Part shown: positions 7,703 through 12,598 of the stretch, in pieces
Layout of the letters: every line of letters starts with the position of its first letter
Position numbering within the stretch: the stretch's first letter is position 1
From: Planctomycetota bacterium
GTDB taxonomy: Bacteria; Planctomycetota; Phycisphaerae; WQYP01
Direction of reading: 5' to 3'
DNA: 12,598 bases
Assembly: GCA_021828935.1 (NCBI GenBank)
Contig: JAJZCU010000017.1
Coordinates: forward strand, 1 to 12,598
Made by a program: the position numbers and the translations under genes
The notes under the pieces: model-generated
The model's database searches: none
What the model saw: only the letters and a program-made list of their open reading frames with translations
Told to the model about the DNA's origin: nothing

Positions 7703-7763
7703 CTTGATAAAATCCTGTAAATTTGCCTCTTGGTGGTGTCTTACGGTTTCCCACCTGTGTGTG

Positions 7764-7787
7764 GCGCCGATGTTACGAAATCGGCGC
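7764..7787 (-). promoter_or_regulatory. Hairpin in the pnp leader
   Basis: GCGCCGAT (7764-7771) and ATCGGCGC (7780-7787) form a perfect 8-bp stem with an 8-nt loop, centred about 70 nt upstream of the pnp ATG. In E. coli a leader stem at the same place is cut by RNase III and lets PNPase repress its own synthesis. A similar role here is inference from position only. Confidence 0.4.
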
Positions 7788-7833
7788 GCCGTCGCCGGGC
7801 ACAAGCGGTAAAACCGTCGCTGCGCCCGCCATT

Positions 7834-7863
7834 AAAAACCAAGCGGCCTACTTGCGCAGGCCG
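7834..7863 (-). terminator. Intrinsic terminator overlapping the rpsO stop codon
   Basis: On the minus strand CGGCCT-8 nt-AGGCCG (7863-7844) is followed by CTTGG and TTTTT (7838-7834). The stem contains the last codons and the TAG stop of rpsO. The stem is only 6 bp, so partial read-through into pnp is plausible, as in E. coli. Confidence 0.55.
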
Positions 7864-8114
7864 AGTTTGACAATAATATTCTGATAACGCCTGGGATCCG
7901 TATGCGTTAAATACTTCAGCAGGCTGGTTCGCTTGCCGACCATTTTGAGCAACCCACGACGGGATGAGAAATCCTTCTTGTGCGTCTTGAGGTGTTCCGC
8001 CAGGTCGTTTATCCGTTCGGTGAGCAGGGCAATCTGAACCTCCGGCGAGCCGGTGTCTTTTTCATGCACCCGATTTCCGGTGATAACTTCCTGCTTTTTC
8101 TCCAATGTGATCAT
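7848..8114 (-). CDS. rpsO: 30S ribosomal protein S15
   Basis: An 88-residue primary 16S rRNA-binding protein of the small subunit platform. The full protein is recognisable: [22 protein letters not shown], then [18 protein letters not shown] and LLKYL...[13 protein letters not shown]. Length equals the family norm (88-89). The ATG at 8114 has AAGG about 7 nt upstream. A candidate promoter (8193-8222) precedes it with a leader of roughly 70 nt; S15 leaders often carry an autoregulatory fold, but I cannot assign one here. pnp lies downstream on the same strand. Confidence 0.98.
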   Translation of the reverse strand: MITLEKKQEVITGNRVHEKDTGSPEVQIALLTERINDLAEHLKTHKKDFSSRRGLLKMVGKRTSLLKYLTHTDPRRYQNIIVKLGLRK

Positions 8115-8192
8115 TGTGCTACCTTGTTATTGTGGGAGACCGCCAGCACGTGCCGACAGGTTCCTCGACAAACCATACAATTCAGACCGGGG

Positions 8193-8222
8193 ATTGTAAG
8201 CCATATGCACACAAGGTTGCAA
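8193..8222 (-). promoter_or_regulatory. Candidate promoter for rpsO
   Basis: On the minus strand TTGCAA (8222-8217) and TACAAT (8198-8193) are separated by 18 nt. Transcription would begin near 8186, giving a leader of about 70 nt to the rpsO ATG. Each hexamer matches the sigma70 consensus well. Confidence 0.5.
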
Positions 8223-8240
8223 GCGACGGCGGCGGGAATA

Positions 8241-8280
8241 AAATTCTCGGCGGCCCCCAAATTGGGGGGCGGAAGAATTT
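8241..8280. repeat. Imperfect 40-bp palindrome (nested inverted repeat)
   Basis: Outer arms AAATTCT (8241-8247) and AGAATTT (8274-8280) match perfectly over 7 bp. The centre CCCCCAAATTGGGGG (8254-8268) forms a second 7-bp inverted repeat around a single A. The two are joined by unpaired G/C-rich stretches. The element lies just upstream of the rpsO promoter and about 440 bp downstream of the last BMC-P gene. It could be a protein-binding site, or a strong hairpin that stops minus-strand transcription; there is no clean T-run. Confidence 0.5.
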
Positions 8281-8717
8281 CTGTTCCATGATGGCGACAC
8301 GGCCGAGGGAATCCACAGGTTCGCCCAACTGGCGCCGGCGGATTTATCACGCCGATGAACGAACCGCCGATAACGCTTATGAGCGCTGATACGACACCGC
8401 GGCGCCCTGCGACGCTTTTTTCCCCGGAAGCACGGCATCGCACAGGCGAAATAAAAGATCCGCTGAGACGGTGAGGTCGCGGAGAACGACGATTATGGGG
8501 GGAGGGCTTCCAGCGCTTCCAGCCCGACGCAATGCAGTGTTGATATTAGGATGGATTTGAATAATGCAGGATGGGCTCCCCTAACGCCAGCCCCTCAAAA
8601 ACCATCCCTCGTTCCTCGGCCAGGCCGCCCCCCCTTACGTCCCCAAGCGCAGCGCCCTCACCAAGCAACGCGCCTTACTTACCGCAACGCTCCCCCGCCA
8701 TTCGCCTCTCACCAGCG
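8281..8717. other. 437-bp intergenic region without a supported gene
   Basis: This lies between the last BMC-P gene and the rpsO upstream palindrome. The short open frames here are low-complexity and have no start site or motif I would trust. Roughly 8576-8717 is strongly pyrimidine-rich on the + strand (purine-rich in the transcript sense), quite unlike the flanking genes. Near 8506 there is a small tandem repeat. I see no clear terminator for the BMC-P genes. Confidence 0.5.
8506..8523. repeat. Tandem 9-bp direct repeat
   Basis: GCTTCCAGC occurs twice back to back (8506-8514 and 8515-8523), flanked by GGGCT/AGCCC that could pair. It is short and may be chance. Confidence 0.3.
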
Positions 8718-9014
8718 TTACATTTCTGGCGCCACGATCGGCGCTTCCGCTGGCCGGTAATCCACATCGTCAATAATCGCCACCACACAGGCGTCGATCG
8801 GCAACGGTGGATCAAAGGGATTCGCCGCCTCCCGCCCTTCCACAAACGCCACCAACGAGCCTGCGCCGGCGCCCGTTACGTCCGCGGCAATGAGCGTGAA
8901 GCGAATGGGCTGCAGCAGGAAATCGACCGGTTGCAGCATCAACAGCTTCTGCGCATCCAAGCCCGGCAGGCGCATGCGCGCTGTGACATTACCGATCACT
9001 TTGGCGAGGTACAT
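8718..9014 (-). CDS. EutN/CcmL family microcompartment vertex protein (BMC-P), third copy
   Basis: A 98-residue protein predicted to form pentamers that cap the vertices of a bacterial microcompartment shell. The family pattern is clear: MYLAKVIGNVTARMRLPGL, then KLLMLQPVDF, then AADVTGAGAGSLVAFVEG and IDACVVAIIDDVDY. The usual QGSSAR loop is replaced by EGREAANPFDPPLP, and there is a short Pro/Ala-rich tail. The ATG at 9014 has AAGGA about 8 nt upstream. It is the last of three BMC-P genes on this strand, 103 nt after the second. No hexamer shell gene or enzyme follows; the next gene is rpsO. Its partner pathway cannot be read from the window. Confidence 0.88.
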   Translation of the reverse strand: MYLAKVIGNVTARMRLPGLDAQKLLMLQPVDFLLQPIRFTLIAADVTGAGAGSLVAFVEGREAANPFDPPLPIDACVVAIIDDVDYRPAEAPIVAPEM

Positions 9015-9046
9015 GGCCTGTTCCTTATACCGATGAACAAGAGCAA

Positions 9047-9074
9047 TGAATCCCGATCTTAAATACGGGAGTCA
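9047..9074 (-). promoter_or_regulatory. Stem-loop between BMC-P genes two and three
   Basis: TGA-A-TCCCG (9047-9055) pairs with CGGGA-G-TCA (9066-9074), giving 5+3 bp with one mismatch and a 10-nt loop. It lies in the 103-nt gap upstream of the third BMC-P gene. It may stabilise or process the message so that the paralogues are made in unequal amounts; this is inference. Confidence 0.3.
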
Positions 9075-9096
9075 TTAAAGCGCAGCGTCCGGTGGA

Positions 9097-9124
9097 TCAT
9101 TGGTCATTGATCATTGATCATCGA
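9097..9124. repeat. Heptameric tandem repeat, four units
   Basis: Four 7-bp units in a row: TCATTGG, TCATTGA, TCATTGA, TCATCGA. The array starts in the gap and runs through the stop codon of the second BMC-P gene. Heptameric short tandem repeats of the TTGGTCA/TTGATCA type are known as dispersed elements in cyanobacteria (STRR) and I recall them from intergenic regions of PVC genomes. Confidence 0.75.
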
Positions 9125-9408
9125 CCCCTGACTTCGCCATGGGTGATTGGGTCCAGCAACGCCATAATCGCCAGCCGCACCGGACAGTCTTTGCCGGCCC
9201 CCAGCATCTCCTGGGCGCCGCGCCCGTCATTGCTTAACAAAACCTGCGAACCCAAGCCCGCGCCCAGCACATCGGCGGCAATTTGCGCCAGGCCCTGCGG
9301 TTTCCCGGTCACGGGGTCGTACGGCTGCACAATTAATAATTTTACCTTTTGCATGCTCGGGTGCTTCATGGTTGCCGTTACCGAGCCTTGTACCACTGCG
9401 ACAAGCAT
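9118..9408 (-). CDS. EutN/CcmL family microcompartment vertex protein (BMC-P), second copy
   Basis: A 96-residue pentameric vertex protein of the EutN/CcmL family: MLVAVVQGSVTATMKHPSM, then KLLIVQPYDPVTGKPQG, then AADVLGAGLGSQVLLSNDGRGA, then CPVRLAIMALLDPI. The family's GAG.G segment is intact, while the QGSSAR loop is altered to SNDGRGA. I chose ATG 9408 because GAGG lies 6 nt upstream. An in-frame ATG at 9420 would overlap the stop of the first copy in ATGA, but its AGGG would touch the start codon. Either way this gene is tightly coupled to the first copy. A heptameric repeat runs over its stop codon. Confidence 0.88.
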   Translation of the reverse strand: MLVAVVQGSVTATMKHPSMQKVKLLIVQPYDPVTGKPQGLAQIAADVLGAGLGSQVLLSNDGRGAQEMLGAGKDCPVRLAIMALLDPITHGEVRGR

Positions 9409-9416
9409 TCTGGGCC

Positions 9417-9716
9417 TCATCCCTTGTAAAAAACGGTGTGGCCATTGGCGTCAATGCGTTCAATGAGGGCCACGATCACGGCATCGGTGGCGCAGCTTTT
9501 CATGCTGGGGGTCATGCGGGCCGAACTGCCCTGCGTCACCGCCACAATGTCACCCTCCGCCGCGCCCAGGTCGTCATTGGCCACCAACACGGTCTGGCCC
9601 GGAACCAAAACATTGTCTTTAATAACATGGGCCTGCACCACGGTCAGCCGCTTGGCCTGAAAGCCCTCCGCTTTGACGGTGGCCACCACTTTTCCGATGA
9701 CCTTGGCGATAATCAC
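9417..9716 (-). CDS. EutN/CcmL family microcompartment vertex protein (BMC-P), first copy
   Basis: A 99-residue vertex protein and the most canonical of the three: AKVIGKVVATVKAEGF, LTVVQAHVI, VANDDLGAAEGDIVAVTQGSSAR (QGSSAR at 62-67), then ATDAVIVALIERID. In this family the pentamer closes the corners of the polyhedral shell. I chose GTG 9716 because GGAG lies 8 nt upstream and the protein then begins as the family does. The frame is open much further up but would run backwards into pyrD with no similarity. It begins 67 nt after the pyrD stop with no terminator between, so read-through from pyrD is likely. Confidence 0.9.
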   Translation of the reverse strand: MIIAKVIGKVVATVKAEGFQAKRLTVVQAHVIKDNVLVPGQTVLVANDDLGAAEGDIVAVTQGSSARMTPSMKSCATDAVIVALIERIDANGHTVFYKG

Positions 9717-9783
9717 AACTTGGTCTCCGTAGTTTGATCGGGCGTCACTGGGCGGCCGGGGCGGCGCCACAACCCGCGTTTTA

Positions 9784-10770
9784 TCACGATTGCAGCGTTC
9801 CCACAATGTCGCGCACGCCGGCGTGGCCCTTCCGCCGCAGGTACGCGGCAATTCCATCGCAAATATCCAGCGGCGTGGCGGGGTTGATAAACAATGCGGT
9901 GCCCACCGCCAGCGCTGTGGCCCCCGCCAGCAGAAATTCCACCGCATCCTGCCACGTTTGTATGCCACCCATGCCAATAATGGGAATGTTGTGCGCCTTG
10001 GCCACCTGCTGATACACCCGGTGTACCATGAACACGGCGATGGGCTTGATCGCCGGTCCGCTTAAGCCGCCCGTGCCATTGGCCAGCACGGGTCTTTGCT
10101 TTTCTATGTCAATGGCCATGGCCGTAAATGTGTTGACCAGTGAAAGGCAATCCGCCCCGGCGTCCACCGCCGCCCGGGCCGTTACGGCCATGTCCGCCAC
10201 GTTCGGAGAAAGTTTAACAATCAAGGTGCAGCGCCGCACCCGCTTGCGCACCAGGGCCACCAATTCACCCAGGCGCACCGGATCTGTGCCGAACGACAGG
10301 CCATTCTTGACGTTGGGGCAACTGACATTCAATTCAATGCCCTGGATCACCGCCGCTTCCTGGTCAATGCGTTCGGCCACATCCACATAATCTTCCGCCG
10401 CCCAGCCCGGCACGTTGGCAATCACCGGCACGCCCATTTTTTCCAACAGCGGCACTTTTTCCATTAGAAATCGATCCAAGCCGATGTTCGCCAGTCCAAT
10501 GGCGTTCAACATTCCCGCCCGCGTCTCCGCCACGCGGTAACTTTCGTTGCCCTGCCGCGGCAGCTTGCTGATGGACTTGGTAACAAATGCCCCCAGACGC
10601 GACAGATCAACAAAATCGGCGTATTCGGTGGCGTATCCGCATGTGCCAGACGCCGTCATCAGCGGATTGGCCAGCCGCATGCGCCCAATGGCCACAGACA
10701 GATCAATGGCGCTTGAAGGGGCTGCAACGGCCGTGGCAGGCGCGCCCAAATTGGCGGTATTTTCATTCAT
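9784..10770 (-). CDS. pyrD: Dihydroorotate dehydrogenase, class 1B catalytic subunit
   Basis: A 328-residue cytosolic FMN enzyme that oxidises dihydroorotate to orotate in pyrimidine synthesis. After about 20 non-conserved residues it reads IDLSVAIGRMRLANPLMTASGTCGY, then TKSIS (63-67), RAGMLNAIGLANIGLD (84-99), and ELNVSCPNVK, in which Cys151 is the catalytic base of class 1 enzymes (class 2 uses Ser). NTF...GGLSGPAIKP and the FMN phosphate site IIGMGGIQTWQDAVEFLLAGA (264-284) follow. Class 1B enzymes normally pair with the iron-sulfur/FAD subunit PyrK for NAD+; no pyrK is in the window. I chose ATG 10770 because the frame further up is non-conserved. There is no ribosome site, and a -10-like box lies only 6 nt upstream, so the message may be leaderless. 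Three BMC-P genes follow. Confidence 0.95.
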   Translation of the reverse strand: MNENTANLGAPATAVAAPSSAIDLSVAIGRMRLANPLMTASGTCGYATEYADFVDLSRLGAFVTKSISKLPRQGNESYRVAETRAGMLNAIGLANIGLDRFLMEKVPLLEKMGVPVIANVPGWAAEDYVDVAERIDQEAAVIQGIELNVSCPNVKNGLSFGTDPVRLGELVALVRKRVRRCTLIVKLSPNVADMAVTARAAVDAGADCLSLVNTFTAMAIDIEKQRPVLANGTGGLSGPAIKPIAVFMVHRVYQQVAKAHNIPIIGMGGIQTWQDAVEFLLAGATALAVGTALFINPATPLDICDGIAAYLRRKGHAGVRDIVGTLQS

Positions 10771-10776
10771 GAGCAA

Positions 10777-10806
10777 AGTGTAACATGGCGGCGCGAATTT
10801 TGGCAC
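10777..10806 (-). promoter_or_regulatory. Candidate pyrD promoter giving a leaderless transcript
   Basis: On the minus strand GTGCCA (10806-10801) and TACACT (10782-10777) are 18 nt apart. Only 6 nt (TTGCTC) separate the -10 box from the ATG at 10770, so the expected start point coincides with the start codon. The lack of any Shine-Dalgarno sequence agrees with this. Confidence 0.4.
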
Positions 10807-11139
10807 CGGCGCGGCGAGACGCCGCCGACGGCGCCGAAGCGTAACGTGGATGTGAGCTGCCAAAACTTTTGCCACGCCCCCGCCGCCACCGACTGGGTGG
10901 CCGGGCTCATGCGGGGTGGAATGGTTTTGGGCCCCGCGAGGCGCCCTTTCGGCGCGCCCGCGAGGCACTGCGTGATATTTTTCGCCTGTCGTGGTCGTTC
11001 AATCTGTTTTTCATCGGTATTAATCTGTGGATGGAATCGCCCGTCGCGCGCTGCGGCTGGCGGGAGAACTGCTCAACAACCATCGCGGACCCCCGCCCGA
11101 ACCTGTCAAGTATTGGCGCCATGCCGTTAAAAAATACCA
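10807..11139. other. Divergent intergenic region without a supported gene
   Basis: This lies between the pyrD promoter and the promoter of the prepilin-like gene. The first part (to about 10965) is very GC-rich and includes a hairpin GCGCC-CTTTC-GGCGC near 10942-10956. From about 10970 to 11035 the base composition shifts to AT-rich. Open frames of 95-96 codons exist on both strands but show no recognisable motif, no convincing start, and overlap each other, so I do not call them. Confidence 0.5.
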
Positions 11140-11169
11140 TTGCCAGCCGCCGATAGGCGACGATATAAT
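11140..11169 (+). promoter_or_regulatory. Sigma70-like promoter for the prepilin-like gene
   Basis: TTGCCA (11140-11145) and a perfect TATAAT (11164-11169) are separated by 18 nt. Transcription would start near 11176, leaving a leader of about 70 nt that contains a 9-bp inverted repeat before the ATG at 11247. Confidence 0.65.
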
Positions 11170-11192
11170 GGCGGCGTCTTAAGATTCCGGTT

Positions 11193-11219
11193 GTCAACGG
11201 CGCGATCGTGGCCGTTGAC
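11193..11219 (+). promoter_or_regulatory. 9-bp perfect inverted repeat in the leader
   Basis: GTCAACGGC (11193-11201) and GCCGTTGAC (11211-11219) are exact reverse complements separated by 9 nt. The element lies just downstream of the predicted transcription start and 27 nt before the ATG. It could be an operator that blocks transcription or an RNA stem near the ribosome site. There is no T-run, so it is not an intrinsic terminator. Confidence 0.55.
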
Positions 11220-11246
11220 GCAAGTCACGTTAACCGGGGAAAATTT

Positions 11247-11984
11247 ATGAAGCGTCCGCGCGCGTTCACGCTCGTTGAATTGTTGGTTGTTATTGCCATT
11301 ATCGCCCTGTTAATTTCGCTGCTGCTGCCGGCCCTGGCCCGCGCCCGGGCGGCCGCTCTGGGCTTGGTGTGCGCCACACATTTGCGCGAAAATGGAGAGG
11401 CGTTAAACTTCTACTCCTATGATTTTGACGAATACTTCCCGCCGCCGTGGAATGGCTTCCCCTCCGCCTCTGATAATTATCAAATGGCCTACTGGGATCA
11501 GTGGCCGTATGTGCTCAGCCATTATTTGGTAACGGGGCGCCCCGTGGAAAACGACATGCCGCTGCCGCAACCGCCGTGGAACACCGGCCGGTGGCAGACG
11601 ACGCGCTTCACCGAACCGCAGCCCTATGCCAGCAACCTACGATTCTTGGCCTATTGCCCCACCCTGTATTGCCCCGCTCTGCTGCCTTTGGGAGGCCGGT
11701 ATGTGCCAGCCGGCCTTACGACATACAGCTATGCCGAGGATTACAATCAGCCAACCGATTGGCTTGGCAGCGCCATTAAAGTGCCGGGGATTCCCCAACC
11801 CGGCGACGCGCTGCTGCTGATGGACGTAGGCAATGATGGCGGTGGTTTTAACATGTGGAGCGGCTACGGCGCCTTGCAAAGCGCCCCCCACCACGGCCGG
11901 CTTAACGCCCTCTTCTGCGACATCCACGTTGAAAGCCTGGCCCCCGGCGATCTGAAACCCATGATGTATCAACTTTCGCCGTAG
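11247..11984 (+). CDS. Prepilin-like protein of the H-X9-DG type (type II pseudopilin fold)
   Basis: A 245-residue secreted or envelope protein of the family abundant in Planctomycetota and related phyla. It opens [30 protein letters not shown], a type IV prepilin/pseudopilin signal with Glu at +5 and a hydrophobic helix to about residue 30. The residue before the cleavage point is Ala6, where Gly is usual. The following [24 protein letters not shown] resembles the pseudopilin globular domain. Near the C-terminus [17 protein letters not shown] gives H215-X9-D225, with Ile replacing the Gly of the H-X9-DG signature. ATG 11247 has GGGGAAAA a few nt upstream; an in-frame GTG at 11208 would precede the signal with non-typical residues and disrupt the leader hairpin. 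It stands alone behind a strong promoter. Substrate and partner are unknown. Confidence 0.85.
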   Translation: MKRPRAFTLVELLVVIAIIALLISLLLPALARARAAALGLVCATHLRENGEALNFYSYDFDEYFPPPWNGFPSASDNYQMAYWDQWPYVLSHYLVTGRPVENDMPLPQPPWNTGRWQTTRFTEPQPYASNLRFLAYCPTLYCPALLPLGGRYVPAGLTTYSYAEDYNQPTDWLGSAIKVPGIPQPGDALLLMDVGNDGGGFNMWSGYGALQSAPHHGRLNALFCDIHVESLAPGDLKPMMYQLSP

Positions 11985-12058
11985 CAGGCGGCATATTGCA
12001 CGAGGAGTAACAAAGCGACCGGAGTTTCACCGCGCCGATCTAAAAAGGCTTGCTGGCG

Positions 12059-12598
12059 TCACTGGCCGCGGGTCACGGCGCTTTGGCAGCCGCTGTCCAA
12101 GCAGAACTCCTGCCCTGTCGTCTCGTCGTAAAGCGCATCCACCGCGCCAAGCTTGCCGATACACCAGGCGAATATTGTCCGCAGCCAGCAGCATTCATCC
12201 GGCCGGGCCAGAATGTGCGGAATATCCAGCAGCCGCAAGATCGGATCGCCGTGCATCTTTGCATCGAACGCCATCCAACGCCTCTTTAGATCGTTTTTAG
12301 GATGTCCGATCTGCTCAACGTCCGCGGGGTGGTCTGCCGCTAAAACCTGGCGCCCGGCGACTTTATTAACAGCACTGGAATCGGCAAAGTAATAAGCTTC
12401 AAGCATGTTGACAAGAAAATGCACTGCCGCCCGATTCTGCAGACCCGACGCGGCAAGGGTTCCGTCAAGGGCGGCCGGGTATCTGTCAAAGACCGCGCGG
12501 GATATGGCAAGGCGATCACGTTCCAAGTCGTCAACTAACAACACAAAGCTATTTGGATGATTCCGCAGAAATCCCAGTGCTGTTAATAAAGTCGCCGG
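12059..12598 (-). CDS. DUF4276/TOPRIM-like hypothetical protein (partial, 5' end outside window)
   Basis: The frame is open from the right edge to a TGA at 12059-12061, giving about 179 residues without a native start. It begins PATLLTALGFLRNHPNSFVLLVDDLERDR, then HFLVNMLEAYYFADSSAVNKVAG, and later ECCWLRTIFAWCIGKLGA. A hydrophobic strand ending in acidic residues (VLLVDDLE) followed by an LEAYYFADSSA segment recalls DUF4276 proteins, whose core resembles a TOPRIM fold and which often sit beside AAA ATPases. This is recognition by pattern only and is moderate. It converges with the prepilin-like gene, 74 nt away, with no clear terminator between. If DUF4276-like, a partner ATPase could lie just beyond the window. 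Confidence 0.6.
   Translation of the reverse strand, partial: PATLLTALGFLRNHPNSFVLLVDDLERDRLAISRAVFDRYPAALDGTLAASGLQNRAAVHFLVNMLEAYYFADSSAVNKVAGRQVLAADHPADVEQIGHPKNDLKRRWMAFDAKMHGDPILRLLDIPHILARPDECCWLRTIFAWCIGKLGAVDALYDETTGQEFCLDSGCQSAVTRGQ

Noticed and set aside
8111..8443. Minus-strand frames of 103-110 codons upstream of rpsO
   Set aside because: They run through the rpsO leader, its candidate promoter and the 40-bp palindrome, and have no family similarity.
9047..9124. Possible CRISPR-like array in the BMC-P gap because of short repeats
   Set aside because: The units are 7 bp with no spacers and no cas genes; it is a heptameric tandem repeat.
10869..11197. Overlapping 95- and 96-codon frames on opposite strands upstream of the prepilin-like gene
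   Set aside because: Neither has a convincing start or motif, they oppose each other, and they cover the strong promoter at 11140-11169. Non-coding DNA is the simpler reading.

Overview
The window is about 12.6 kb of fairly GC-rich bacterial chromosome, mostly housekeeping genes with small accessory pieces between them. Several features point to the PVC superphylum, most likely Planctomycetota (perhaps a Phycisphaerae-like lineage): a prepilin-like protein of the H-X9-DG type, three EutN/CcmL microcompartment vertex genes, an alpha-2-macroglobulin/PBP1C pair, and a heptameric tandem repeat of a kind scattered through many such genomes. This placement is an inference from gene content, not from a phylogeny.

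Layout. Bases 1-2362 (+ strand) hold the last codons of an alpha-2-macroglobulin-like gene, overlapping by 4 bp a complete pbpC (peptidoglycan glycosyltransferase/transpeptidase). From 2671 to 8114 all genes lie on the minus strand. In transcription order they are rpsO (S15), pnp (polynucleotide phosphorylase), a cold-shock protein, a soluble histidine kinase, and a long-chain polyprenyl diphosphate synthase. rpsO and pnp are each followed by an intrinsic terminator. The synthase has its own convincing promoter. The cold-shock gene has a long structured leader with a terminator-like hairpin.

Bases 8718-10770 (minus strand) hold class 1B dihydroorotate dehydrogenase (pyrD) followed by three different BMC-P (EutN/CcmL) genes. 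No shell hexamer (BMC-H/T) gene and no encapsulated enzyme is visible in the window. From 11140 to 11984 (+ strand) there is a strong sigma70-like promoter, a leader with a 9-bp perfect inverted repeat, and a prepilin-like H-X9-D protein gene. The window ends inside a minus-strand gene resembling the DUF4276/TOPRIM-like family, cut by the right edge.

How the genes relate. A2M plus PBP1C is a known periplasmic defence/repair pairing. rpsO-pnp and the cold-shock gene form an RNA-metabolism block. The polyprenyl synthase supplies isoprenoid tails for quinones or lipid carriers. The BMC-P trio would cap the vertices of a bacterial microcompartment whose other parts must be encoded elsewhere. The most notable signals are this stand-alone BMC-P trio beside pyrD, the attenuator-like hairpin in the cold-shock leader, a possibly leaderless pyrD transcript, and the symmetric element in the prepilin-like gene's leader. 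I found no clear evidence of a complete, previously undescribed system, and there is no CRISPR array, tRNA, rRNA or transposase.
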